From Atopsyche davidsoni (lineage: Eukaryota; Arthropoda; Insecta; Trichoptera; Hydrobiosidae), in the NCBI GenBank assembly GCA_022113835.1, contig JAILWY010000019.1, positions 4,302,001 to 4,366,000 on the forward strand: a stretch of DNA of 64,000 nt, in the 5' to 3' direction. The position numbers were made by a program, and so were the translations under genes. This document shows positions 25,301 to 36,729 of the stretch, in pieces. The notes below the pieces were generated by a model. That model was not told the origin of the DNA, ran no database searches, and worked only from the letters and a program-made list of their open reading frames with translations. Every line of letters starts with the position of its first letter. The first letter of the stretch is position 1.

Positions 25301-25960
25301 CTTTATTGACAAAAAGCGATATAATTGATAAGCAATATGAAGCCATGGTTGCAGCAGAGGCTCAGTCAGAAAAACATGATGTTAGTATCGATCTGTTCAT
25401 TAATCTTTTTTTTTTTTTTTCCATTTTTGTACTTACCATCTTTCTATTTTAGAATCTTCGTCGTTCTGGAAAAGTATGTGGTTCTAAGCGATTCGAACGC
25501 AAAGATGATGAGAAGGCACGGTCAAGTTCAAAGGAAAAAAGTGACTATAAGAAAAATGACACGCCAGAAGATAAAAATGGAGATGTGGAGGCTAAGGAGA
25601 ATGGCCAGAATGACAAGGGAGGAGAGAAATATGACCCGATGGAAAACACTGATGATGATGAGCAGGACGATGATAAGGGTGGGTACACACTCATTCATAA
25701 TAATTTTTAAATTAAAGTTTTTTATTTTCTTAAAGCGTTAAGAAATAAATCAGAATTTTATAAACATGGTGTTAGATGTGTATTTTTGTCAGCTCTCACT
25801 AATCTTAATATGTATATTTTTAGCACCTGCTCAACAAGCTTTATTGGAAGTACCAAATGAGACCACTGAAGCTTCTGCAGATGCTCCTAAAGCAGAAGGT
25901 ATATTTATTGCTTTATAACAAACAAACATATACGTATTTATATATATATATATATTTATA

Positions 25961-25998
<38 letters not shown>

Positions 25999-26313
25999 TA
26001 TATAAATATATATATAAATATATATATAAATATGTATATAAATATATATATAAATATATATATAAATATATATATAAATATATATATAAATATATATATA
26101 AATATATATATAAATATATATATAAATATATATATAAATATATATATAAATATATATATAAATATATATATAAATATATACATAAATATATACATAAATA
26201 TATACATAAATATATACATAAATATATACATAAATATATACATAAATATATACATAAATATATACATAAATATATACATAAATATATACATAAATATATA
26301 CATATATATATAC

Positions 26314-26344
<31 letters not shown>

Positions 26345-29300
26345 AATATATATAAATATATATATATATATATAAATATATATAAATATATATATATAAA
26401 TATATATATATATAAATATATATATATAAATATAAATACATATTTATTTAATATATATATATTTGAATAAAATACTTACACATTTTTGTTTTTATTAGTA
26501 CTAATAAAAACAAAAATGTGGAAAATCACTCAAGTATTTTATTCAAAAATATTAAAATGGAATTCCACCAAGTACTCTCTGTCAAAAATATTGAATATAT
26601 ATATAAATACATATTTATTTGACTAGATGTTGAAAGCCCTAAAGAAATGTCAGATGAAGACACTGCTAAAGTAGAGGAATCTGTCACTTCTACACATGCT
26701 GCTTCTGAATCTATAAGTGTGGAGGCAGCAATAGAAATTAAAGAGGTCCCCATGCTCGAGGGCTATATTTTTATTGGGAAACTATCTTTTGACACCCTGA
26801 TGATTGGTCCCCAACGACCTGCTCCAGAAGAACAGTGCCAGGTTATATTTGTTTTTCAAACTTCAGATTATAATTGTAAATATTTAAAAATTTCACGCTG
26901 ATAATCAATATTGTGGCAGGTTATTATGCTGTGTGGCTTGCCTGGAACTGGCAAAACTTACTGGGCAATGCAGCACACCGCTGCACACCCTGAGAAGAGG
27001 TTTAACATTCTTGGAACCAGCACTCTTATTGATAAAATGAAGGTATTTGTTTAGAAATAAGATGTTCTTTTATTAATTGTAATTTTTTAATTTCTAAATT
27101 CCATTTTAGTGTGTTCATTATGAATCTTTTTCTTAGGTTTTGTTAATCATAAATTAAAATGGACCAAGGATATTTATTTAAATAAATTTACCTACTAACT
27201 AGTATTATTACTAGTAATATTTTATTCATTCAATAAACCTTCATATTGCTATTACTTTGTTTATTTGTAATTTTGATTATATTATGATATGGAACCCCAG
27301 GTAGACTGCAAACCTCTCAAAGGTCAATTAGAGAGCCGCTGGGAAATGCTGGTTGCGAAGGTGCCCAAGTGTGTGGTGAAGCTTATTGAATTGGCCCATT
27401 CTCGCCGTCGCAACTATATCCTTGACCAGGTATGTTTTGGCTATTTATATCACACCTTCACTTTTACCTGCATCTATTTCAAGATTTTAAATTTTGAAGT
27501 GGTGTAAAAATAGACAGGTTGTTTGAAATTAAATAATAAGTGGAGGCATATTGTGTCTGAAAGCTCAACAAAATATTTCAATTGTTGAATGATAGTTGTC
27601 ATCTTGCGCATGACTGGCTCATCTCGAATCTATAGTTCTTTTTATACGAAGAACAGTGTTGTGTGAAGTTCCACTGCAATTTAAATATTCAATAATTCCT
27701 CAGTTATTATTTGGGTTAAAAGGTCTAGGTTCGCGGTTGATACTTCTCTAGGTAAGGCCAGAAAGAAAAAGGTAGTCAAATGAGATTCAATGAGATCCTC
27801 ACCTGATCCAGCAGAACAAGGTATTTCTCCATTTTATTTTAGAGTTAAACTAGCGGAGTGTAGGTTTAGCGGTGCAGTTGAGAGGTATATATATATACCT
27901 CTAGCATCAAGACTGACTTTGACTTTGGATATGTTTTCGTCTCACATTGCATTCCTCATAAGTGCCTAATATGACACTATATTTTTTTTATCATATCAGA
28001 TTTATTTTACTCAAACATTTACAATGTACATTTATATCATATAAATGATTAATTTACAGCAGTCTAATGTTTTTCTCAGTCTCAATTGTTTAGTTAAAAA
28101 AAATATTTTATTTCATATTGGACGTTCGTTGGTGCCACAATATATATTACAATACTATTTCATGTTCTTATATCATAAATGTTATAAGAATTATCAAAGT
28201 AAATTTTTTAAGTTATAATGTTAAATTTGTTGGAGAATCATGAAATTCAAAATCAATACCATGAGTGCAGATATTTGTAATTTATGGGTTTGTATTTAAA
28301 ACAAGTTCACTGCATTGAGTTCCTGAACTGTTACAATTCACAAACTTAAGGTCTATTTCTTTTAAGGTAAGAGTCTTGTTAGGTAAATTACCATTGATGT
28401 AAATGCCAGATGGGTGGAGTTAGTAAGATAAGTATGTCCCTCAAAATTAGGTTGAGTAAAATGTTAAATAAATCTGATAATAATGCAATGCTGAGAAAGA
28501 GAATTGTTTTAAAGGCTTAGAGTGTCTCGATCCCACAGTTTGGAAGTTCTTCAAATTTTACTATCAGTGACAAATGTCATCAGAACCACCGTAACAAATA
28601 ATATCAATCAGCTGTCTAAATGAAATTTGTTTTGCTCTTCACCGTATATCCTGCTACCTCTGATGACTGCGCTCTTGGACTTGGATTTGGACCTTATGCC
28701 TATGTGGTATCAAACAAAACTCAACATTTGAAATCATCGAATGAATACTTCAATATGAAAACTATACAATGGACCGGATTGTCTGTGCTATGTATTCACC
28801 TACTCTGGTGACATCAACTACAGACTAACGTCTACCCGTCGGCTCAACGACGCAAAATGCGAGAATTTGTGGACTACAAGCGCTCAGCTGTGGTCATTGT
28901 TCCTGATGAGGCTACTTTTGCGGAGCGCCAGCGCCTGCGGGCCGAAAAAGATGGCAAGGACGTTCCCGATGGAGCCGTGCTTGAGATGAAAGGTACGAAG
29001 GGTTCCTTGCCGTTGCGAGCACCACCCATGCATCTTTATTCCATTTTGATTACTTGTACTCCTCAAAAGCCCTTTCATGATCATGTCTACCTCTTTAGCC
29101 CTTGACCTCCCCACTCTACTCTATCATCTTTGAATTTTTTAAACGTTTTATTTTACAGTTTATCTTTTTATGCTCATTGAGCCATCACACTAACCATATT
29201 TTTTGTCAGTTATACTATTTCCTGTGTGTACAGTTGTCTAGTTCTGTTTTAGACAAAGTATCACTCAGATTTCATGTTCCTGTAACTTTTGAATGTGTTT

Positions 29301-32300
29301 CTCAGTAGCAGATTGGCTCAGTTGTCCATTTTCTGTATAAAGTTGGAAATATAAAAATGCAAATGAGTTTCTTGTTTCTTATACAGAATGTAACTCGTGT
29401 GCAGCAGCTGTCATTAGATCATACAAGGTTCTGAAGAATCATTGTGTCTTGTTAATTAAATTCTTTTAGTTCCCAAGGACCATGATCCATTATTTATAGA
29501 TCTTAAAATTTTAGCTTCTACTAATTTATTGGGACTTAAATCTACAATACCTTTATGTTTGTACAAGAAAATACATAAACCTTGTGTTTGATTTTTCCTT
29601 CCTGAATGTCGTGAGTATCTAGAATACTTAAAAAAAGATGCTGAGACAGATTATGACTGATTCAAACAAAAAAGTCTTCAGGCTGCGAAATTTAAAAAAA
29701 GTGATTTTTACCTGAAGCTTATTTCATTCAAGTAGTTATGAGCAATTTCCATCTTGCAGCAAATTTTGTACTGCCTGAGAAGTGCATGTGGCTGGATGAA
29801 GTGAGCTTTGCTGAGCTGGGTGAAGAGGATGCCCGGCGTATGCTGGACAAGTACAACAAGGAGGGGCAAGCTGCGGGCTACAGTAATAGTGGCCGAGACC
29901 GTGGCCCTCCTGGACAGTCAGGAACTCCCTGCAAACGATCTCGCTTCGATTCTGGAGGCGATCGCGGCCGCCACGGCGGCCCACCTGAGCGTGGCCGCTA
30001 CGGCCCACCTTCTCGTAACAGCAGAAATGACTCTCGCCGAGGTACTTAATAGCTTATTTAACTAATATTTTAAATAACTCTTTTTTACAGCACAATGCGA
30101 TAGAATTTAAGATGTAAAATTTAACAATTGTGTATAATTAATATATGAAAGTATATAAATAAACTAAACTAAGCTTCACAGTGAACCATCCATGGCATTG
30201 TTGATTCGATAATCAATATTTTTAGAAAAATGTTTTTCAAAAAACAGTTTTATTATTTTCACTTATAATAGAACTGGTTGAGTTCAGTTTCCTCATTCTG
30301 CATATTTTTATTCTTCGTGCATATAATTCCAGGTTTAATTTTATTTCCTGATCATTGATTTTTTTTCCTAATTCTCAGTATAATGCTTTGCCATATATTC
30401 ATGTAAGGTCACTAAGGACCCTTGAAGAAACGGCTTTAACGTGTGCAAGAACCGTGGACTACGAAGGCAGTGAACATTGACAATAATGATACCAACATTT
30501 CAGTTATTCTGCATATTTTAAAAGGTGCAGCAGAAGACAGAGGTTGATAACATGTGAATGACCAATTACCAACCTGGTTCGATTCCATGCTAATGACGAA
30601 TCGCAGTAAAATAGAATGACATTAGGAAATATTTATTGTTATTGAAAGCAGCTTCATCTCGTACACGTGTCTGGTAACTTGTTGTTCTGGAACAGGCACT
30701 ACAGGATCTGAAGGCTCAGCTTATGTACTCCTCTCCAACATCACTTGGCTGTGTTGGTCTTGTGCTGCTCTCGTCATACACACCTTGGGATATCTGCTAG
30801 GCACAGCAAATGGCAACAGGTGTGTTATTATCAGTTCCGGTGATCTTGTTGAACTTCTGCAAAACTACTTCAGTTGCTGAGGAATCTTCTATCGACTTTA
30901 TTATGGACTGACCAGAATGTACAAGTCTTCTTAACCTCAGAAAAAGAATAAATTACATCTTCATCAAGCATGAGCTGTAACAACAGTTGAAATGAAAACG
31001 AGCACCGTAGCCATCAGGAAAAGAAGCTCAGGATCCACGTTATTGCTGCTCTTTCCAGTGATTCCAGAATACAAGCAATGGCTTTAGTTGATGCAATTTA
31101 TTATTGCTGCATCTTCATACATTTACAAAAATGAGAAGTCTGTCGCTGTCATTACAGGAGCTTATAATGGTAGTTCTTTCAACAAATAAGTACTGGCGGT
31201 TCATATATCCTGTGAAGCCAACTAAATGTATCCATGTGGAAAGTAATACAGATATTCATTTTGGGATCTCATATAAAATGAATTATTTGCAGATGAGCGG
31301 CGCGGAGTATGGGGTGGTCGGCACGGTGGAAGTGGAGGATGGGATAGCGGGCGCAGCTGGGGACACCGCGACGCTCCCTACAGGGACAATCGTCCGCCCC
31401 GTGATGGACAGGGGGCACCCCCATACCGTGGCGACCGCTGGGGAGGCGGTCAGAGGTGACCAGCTTTTACATAGTTAATAAAGCAAACTCAGTATATCAT
31501 AATGACCTTGAAACATTCACTCCTATGCAGGCGAGTGAGTGAGAAACAGTTGTGTTGAACAAAATAAACCTTTTATCGGAGTATAAGAGACTGAATCAAA
31601 TCTTAGTCCTTGTAGGTCTTGATCAACTGCAAATACCAAATTACAATACAAAAATGGTTTTATTGCAGGGGAGGGCACAGTGGGGGTCGTGACGCACGTG
31701 GTGGTGCTCCTATGGAGCGTAGGCCACCTTCTCGAGAGCCACCTTCTGCTGGAGAGCGCGGTGGGAAACCGGGGCAGTGGATCCCACGAGGGGCACCACG
31801 CCATGGCCCCACTCAGCAGCGCACGCAGCGACCACAGGGGCCACCCAACAACAAGCCCCCTGTGCATGTTAGTAATACAGCTTATTGTCTTGTCAAGAAG
31901 GCTTGTTCTAGTATTCATACTCAATGCATAATGTACTCTCTGATTACAATTGATTTTGACAAAAAAATGCAAAAAAAACAAATATATTATTTTCAGGGTG
32001 GAACAGGAGACAACTGGGGCCAGCAAGGTGGAGGCTGGCAGCAACAGGGGTCTTGGGGAGGGGCTCAGTCTGGGTGGCAACACCAGGGCTGGGGCCAGCA
32101 AGGTAAACAAGGTCAACTATCCTTCCATCCCGGTTCTCAAGAAGCTTTCTATTGATGCAATTTTGAAATAAATACTGAGCAATTGGTTTAAATAATAATA
32201 TGGTGGTGTATTACAGCCGGCTGGAACAATTGGGGACAGTGGGGGAGTCAAGGTCAGGGAGGCGCAGGTGCCGCACAAGGGAATTGGCAAGGCCAGGGTG

Positions 32301-32810
32301 GCTGGAACAAGTTTCCACACCAGCAGGGCCAATGGGGACAATGGCCTGCTCAGCATGGCTATTGGGGACAGCAATGGCCTGTACAGCAGGTAACCATACA
32401 TCCATGTGCCACTCTAACCACCCCTTTTAACATTTTACCAATATTTCCTCTAAAAATGATGAACTTCAGCAAAATATTGTGAGCAGAATCAATGGTCTGT
32501 CAAGAAAATAATGTCACATATCATATACAGGGAAATACCAGTGGAGGAAGTGGGAATGAGACAGGAGGACAGGCACAAAGCCAGACTCAGGCGCAGGGCC
32601 AGGCCGCTCCGGCCGCACAGACCCAGCACCAGCAGGAGATGTGGGCACAGTACGCCCGCGCATATGTGCAGCAGGTACTCCATCAGACTCTACTGCTATT
32701 TTATCCAATTCTTTATTTAACTGCATCTAATTATTTATATACTTTGGTTTCAGGGCTACACATTGGTCAACAATGCCAGCAACACCAACAATTCAACAGA
32801 AAAGAAGTAA
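19242..32810 (+). CDS. HNRNPU: hnRNP U-like protein (SAP-SPRY-P-loop-RGG), complete
   Basis: 24 coding exons: 19242-19371, 20737-20903, 21562-21698, 21789-22192, 22664-22839, 23085-23162, 24269-24407, 24484-24620, 24707-24797, 24925-25037, 25138-25380, 25453-25678, 25824-25898, 26627-26841, 26920-27042, 27301-27429, 28824-28992, 29760-30041, 31293-31455, 31669-31867, 31997-32102, 32217-32389, 32531-32674, 32754-32810. They total 3876 nt, or 1291 residues. Domains: SAP (1-43), acidic/Arg-Ser spacer (44-395), SPRY (about 395-600), second acidic spacer, P-loop NTPase (about 760-960), RGG (970-1130), Gly/Gln/Trp-rich tail. Members of this family bind scaffold DNA and nascent RNA in the nucleus and act in chromatin organisation and splicing. 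Insects appear to have a single U/UL-type gene; which vertebrate paralogue it matches is not resolved. Confidence 0.92.
19372..20736. other. hnRNP U-like intron 1
   Basis: 1.37 kb, AT-rich, between the SAP exon and the Arg-rich second exon. It includes a GGTTAGGTTAGG stretch near 20030, resembling the insect telomeric TTAGG repeat but only two units long. I see nothing else. Confidence 0.6.
24269..25380 (+). CDS. HNRNPU: hnRNP U-like exons 7-11: SPRY domain
   Basis: Five exons (24269-24407, 24484-24620, 24707-24797, 24925-25037, 25138-25380). They begin with an Arg/Ser stretch ([11 protein letters not shown]) and continue into SPRY. Recognisable pieces are [78 protein letters not shown] and [20 protein letters not shown]. 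Order and spacing match the SPRY of hnRNP U and UL1, which serves for protein contacts. Introns here are short (about 70-130 bases). Confidence 0.92.
24803..24880 (+). repeat. 24-bp tandem repeat in intron 9
   Basis: Three and a bit copies of a unit like TTGTTATTATCTACGTGCGT plus ATAT, with a few substitutions. It starts five bases into the intron and fills more than half of the 127-base intron between two SPRY exons. Confidence 0.75.
25927..26460. repeat. 12-bp-unit minisatellite in intron 13
   Basis: About 530 bases. The core is a 12-base unit ATAAATATATAT (about 12 copies, roughly 25995-26165), switching cleanly to ATAAATATATAC (about 12 copies, roughly 26166-26300), then irregular AT. 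The T-to-C variant unit is homogeneous within its block. The array sits between exons encoding the acidic spacer before the P-loop domain. Confidence 0.9.
26462..26547. repeat. Perfect 42-bp palindrome nested in a longer inverted repeat
   Basis: Bases 26479-26520 are an exact palindrome with no spacer; each 21-base arm begins CACATTTTTGTTTTTATTAG. Outer arms TTTGAATAAAATACTT (26462-26477) and AAGTATTTTATTCAAA (26532-26547) also match exactly, offset by about 10 unpaired bases on the right. It could extrude as a cruciform or fold in the pre-mRNA. Confidence 0.9.
26522..26592 (+). repeat. Dispersed repeat (GGAATTCCACC family), plus copy
   Basis: AAAATCACTCAAGTATTTTA through ATGGAATTCCACCAAGTACT matches the complement of 14424-14486 at nearly every base. 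The following CTGTCAAAAATATTGAA also matches 18509-18535. It adjoins the palindrome, so the palindrome is probably part of this element. Confidence 0.55.
26920..30041 (+). CDS. HNRNPU: hnRNP U-like exons 15-18: P-loop NTPase/kinase-like domain
   Basis: Exons 26920-27042, 27301-27429, 28824-28992 and 29760-30041. Walker A is GLPGTGKT (residues 783-790), preceded by VIMLC and followed by YWAMQH. Downstream family landmarks are [54 protein letters not shown] and [20 protein letters not shown]. The fold is that of polynucleotide-kinase-like AAA_33 proteins, and in hnRNP U it binds ATP and drives RNA-dependent oligomerisation. The last exon runs on into the first RG-rich segment ([10 protein letters not shown] ... 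[17 protein letters not shown]). Confidence 0.92.
27430..28823. other. hnRNP U-like intron 16
   Basis: 1.39 kb of mostly AT-rich DNA splitting the NTPase domain. A GC-richer patch around 27580-27850 looks like an old repeat but was not identified. Confidence 0.4.
30042..31292. other. hnRNP U-like intron 18
   Basis: 1.25 kb. It contains an isolated tRNA B-box-like sequence, GGTTCGATTCC (near 30577), hinting at a decayed tRNA-derived SINE, and an open but unrecognised stretch at 30696-30880. No further exon was identified. Confidence 0.4.
30158..30163 (+). terminator. Candidate intronic poly(A) signal
   Basis: AATAAA about 115 bases past the donor of exon 18. If that intron were retained, translation would stop almost at once (after R-R-G-T), giving a protein without most of the RGG and Gln-rich tail. 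Confidence 0.3.
31293..32810 (+). CDS. HNRNPU: hnRNP U-like exons 19-24: RGG and Gly/Gln/Trp-rich tail
   Basis: Six exons (31293-31455, 31669-31867, 31997-32102, 32217-32389, 32531-32674, 32754-32810). The first two are RGG-rich ([37 protein letters not shown]) and would bind RNA. The next three are low-complexity, with repeated WGQQG / WQQQG / GQWGQWP units and a [19 protein letters not shown] stretch, a prion-like composition suited to condensates. The protein ends [17 protein letters not shown], with the stop TAA at 32808-32810. Phases are compatible with skipping of several of these exons. Confidence 0.88.
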
Positions 32811-34941
32811 AATGTTTTAGAGCGAGAGTATCCGAAGTAAAACAGTTAACTGTATATAATTAAATGTAGTATAGTATTAAGTTTAATCATTAAAAGATTT
32901 TCCATTCAATCAAATTTTCCATTCAATCGAATTTTCCATTTAAAATGCAACATTTGTGATTAATTGCATTGAAAATTTGGCAGATGTTTAATGAATTAAA
33001 TATAGTGATGTGAAACGCATGTTCTAACTGTAGAGCACAGTATGTGTTGCTATTGTTCACTTTGCCATGCAACCCTCACTTTTTTCCATACTTGAGATAT
33101 TGAGATGAGTAATGAAATTTATACTAATTATTTTAGGATATAGCTTTATTGATTTCTATTATTAGGCCATTTTACTTTACTACTGTAGTTTCTACTGTAT
33201 ATTTTTTATATAATTAGTCAGTAGTGGGTTTATTTTTAAAGATCGTTATCAATCTCTCCCCTTGTTTTAAATATAAAAGGGTATAGAATCTAAGGCAGCT
33301 CAAGTGCAAAAATGTAATTTTGTATAAAACTAAATAAATTGCTAATACATGTCTATCAATTTAATAAAAGTGGTAACTTTATTTAAATTTAATTGCCAGT
33401 TATAGTATTGGTCATACTTTTGGGAGAAATAATACAATTCATAACTCCTTTTCTATTGTAAAATATTTCATGAGTCTTTTTCAGTCTCAAGTTTCTTGCA
33501 AAGCCTAATTTATTTAGGGCACACATTTACAAGCAGTTTTTGTTTATGAAACATCATTATTATCTAATAGAATTCAAACATATTATGTTTTTGGTGATAG
33601 CGAGACTCAGGATTTAGTAAATTTATTAACCACTAAAGCTTTGGTTAAAATGGGTGGTGTTTTACTCACTACTAAGCATCTTTAGTCAGTGCCACATTTA
33701 AATGGTGTGTTTTACATGTTAAGTACAGAGCAGTTTTTTCTTTACATTAGCTGCGAATTACAATATCATATTATAATTAGTGTATAATATTGTAACATCA
33801 GGATGTACAGCTTTTCATTTTATAAAATCAAATCTTACCATTTTTTATGTGATACAGCTTATTATTAATTTACTTATTTAACGTTTTTACTGAAATACTG
33901 TCAGGTTTTTTACTATTTATATATTTTTAGTGTAAGGAACACTTAAATAAATTAGTTATTATGCAAATCAAAAGTTGCATTTTAAAAATACAATAGTGAC
34001 ATGTCAATGGCTCAGTAAATTTTACACAATTAATGTATTATTTTCCATCATTTTTGTTTTTAACCTCTTTTAAAAATGATATCCAACATTGGTACAGGAA
34101 TATACTGTGATGATTATTTTAGATCTAGATAATATAACTTGGTAATTAGTTTATTTTAAGGATAAATCAATTTTTATGCGCATTTAATAATCAAAATCAG
34201 CCAAGAGGATCAATTGTCAAATACGTTATTTGTTGGTTGATTGAATGATTCCTCTCATGATTTTCAATTTTTTGGCTAGATTTTAGTCAATACTCCATAT
34301 TTTGTTTTTGTTGCATTAAATTCTATACTCTTCATATTGTAGAAAAATTACTCCTATTCTGATATATGTAGTAAAATGTGACTATACACGAAGGAAAGAA
34401 TCGAATTCAGTGGTTTAAATATCTTTTTGATGCCACTTTATTTTTGACATTGTACAGCGATCATCGCATAGATTTAAATTGCAAAATGTATTAGATTCTT
34501 AGTTTCAAGACTAGGATTTTTTTGAGGAACTAGCCTCTATTGATGTTAAGATTAAAAATTATCGGGGGATTGATTTTCGTTATATCCCACTACTGGGCGG
34601 GCATGCACTAGTTTATGGTTTTACAATTATTTTTTTTTCTTAGTTCATTGTTTTTCCCTGGGTCTGTATGTACTTTTATTCCTTAATTCATATTTTATTG
34701 GAATTCTAAATACTTATTTGAATAAGACCCCAATCATTGTTTTTTTTATACATTGACTATTTTTTATTTGTTTTGAGGGTTCTCCCCTCGATACTTTTTT
34801 TTAATACTAGCTTGTGTTTTAACTAAAATCAAGACCTTGATTCATGCATAAAATTTGACAACAATGCTTAGGATTCTTATTTTCAATAATTTGTCAAGTG
34901 AATATTTTTGTAATTCAAAATACTTCTTCTTTTGAAATAAA
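32811..34941 (+). other. Probable 3' UTR of the hnRNP U-like gene
   Basis: AT-rich sequence without reading frames follows the stop codon. AATAAA signals occur at 33333-33338 and 33363-33368, and again at 34936-34941 followed by a T/G-rich stretch. Both short and long 3' UTRs are therefore possible. Confidence 0.45.
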
Positions 34942-35121
34942 GATATTTAAAAATAGTAAATTTTGTTTTAAAATGCTCTTAGCTGTTTTTATTTCCTGTT
35001 ATTATTATAAAAACATACTAGGATCAATTTATTGATAATAGTTGTTTTTCTTGTGAACATGACACGGGAAATATCCCATATCTGAAGTCTAACCAAATAG
35101 CTAATTATTAAAACAATGCTA

Positions 35122-35384
35122 CAGTAAAACCTCGATATAATGGACCAATTGTGGGGAGGGGGAGTCCGTTAAAGCCGAAAGTCCGTTATATAAAAATAAA
35201 TTCAAAATTTATTTTTTGAAAATACACAATTCTATTTAATTGTCTTTGGACACTCGTCGTGAAGTGACGTTGCTGTTTGATATCGACGCGCTTGCTTTCA
35301 GCAATCATACTAAAAAAGAATCAACCTTTGTTTACACTTTTGAAGTTTGTTTTTTTTTATAATTAACTCATTGAGGTTTTACTG
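35122..35384. mobile_element. pogo/Tigger-like MITE
   Basis: Inverted ends CAGTAAAACCTC are identical over 12 bases, flanked by TA on both sides (35120-35121, 35385-35386), the pogo-family target duplication. A further 'tccgttaaag ... gtccgttatat' stretch inside the left end is typical of pogo-type termini. 263 bp long, no coding capacity. Confidence 0.8.
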
Positions 35385-35793
35385 TATTTGTTAATATTAT
35401 CTGATTTGTCTTGTCTGTTACACGTACAAAGATACAAGAACAAGCAATGAAAAAATGCTTTTGAGGTATATTAAATTATAATATTAAACCCATGAAGTGC
35501 CATTTTTGTTTTATTTGATATACTTATTGGTTTTGGAATGTGTCCTACTTCGGATGCACTTCTGACCAATCTAAACTAGAAAAAAAATACAGGTAAACTG
35601 TTGTCTATGGTCTACACTTCGGGCCATGGAAGTCATGTTCTCTTGGTCCCCAGCACTGTACCACACATCACATACACATTAAAAATGATTTTTTATTCCA
35701 TAAATATCACTCAAAAATTTTATAATAAAATTACTTTCATATTTTGGTGACTAAAGTATCCAAGGGGTGGACTTGGTGCAATTTTCTAACAGC

Positions 35794-35857
35794 AAGTCAT
35801 ATGACTTAACACACATTTGAATGCACACAACAGATATCTGTTGTGCGCATTCAAATG
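35794..35857. repeat. Two adjacent palindromes (14 bp and 44 bp)
   Basis: 35794-35807 is AAGTCATATGACTT, a perfect palindrome. Seven bases after it, 35814-35857 is a 44-base palindrome centred on GATATC whose arms (CATTTGAATGCACACAACAG) differ at one pair only. Confidence 0.9.
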
Positions 35858-36677
35858 CTGCGCTTGTGTTTTATCTACGTATGATGATGAATAATGAAAA
35901 CTTCAGCCTCAAGACCAATTTCCATTCCCTTTGAAAGAATTTAAGTCGTACAAAACAGTCTGGCTGCGTCTTCAGTGACCTCAGCGATTGTGCTAAATAC
36001 AATCCAACTCTTGGTCACAAATGTGTGTGCAAATTTGAAACTATTGACACAGTTTAGCATTATTGTTTTCGAAAATGCAACCCCCAAGTTATTACATGCA
36101 ATAGCTCCTTTCAGAATTGCATTCTGCATCCCAGTGCAAAGAAGCCTTGCTGAGCTCATCCAAATGACTTCTGTTGTGATTACTTTTGTTAAGTTCTTTC
36201 TGTGACTCAAAATAGTTCAGAGGTATTGTTGATGTGTCAACCGAGCAATTTTATTTATATAAGTATTTATTATATATATTTTTTCTTTTTTTAAATTCTG
36301 GTCATATTTATCTAGTTAAATACCATATTACGTAGATGTTGGGATTATGAACAAATCAAGGGTTCCGAAGCTACCATTCACTCAGCACTCTGGAAACCAG
36401 CTTCATAGTGAAATCAGTTGGATCTGAAGAGAGTTATGATTAGTTTGGTGGTAGTTGCGTGATACAAACCTGATGCTGGACTCTGTTACAGTTCAGTTGT
36501 TGCTGACTGCAATTAGGTCAGTTCGAGAGTGTATAGTAGCAACTATTGAAGTGTGGTGTTGTATCGGACATGAGGTAGCTGACATCAGGCTGCGGTTGAC
36601 CTCGAGTGTCGGCAATGAGCAAAGCACACAAAGCCCCTGATTCAGAAATGCCCTGGCTGCATCAATATCTGGCTGTT

Positions 36678-36729
36678 TGCCATGTCCCCTATTCACTATC
36701 TGTAAGCATGATGAATAGGGAACATGGCA
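36678..36729. repeat. Hairpin: 18-bp stem, 16-base loop
   Basis: Arms TGCCATGTCCCCTATTCA and TGAATAGGGAACATGGCA pair with one mismatch. The stem is short for a miRNA precursor and does not extend outward, so a repeat-derived hairpin is more likely. Confidence 0.6.

Noticed and set aside
25857..26441. Long Tyr/Ile/Lys open frames on both strands
   Set aside because: Translation of the 12-bp TA-rich minisatellite, not protein.
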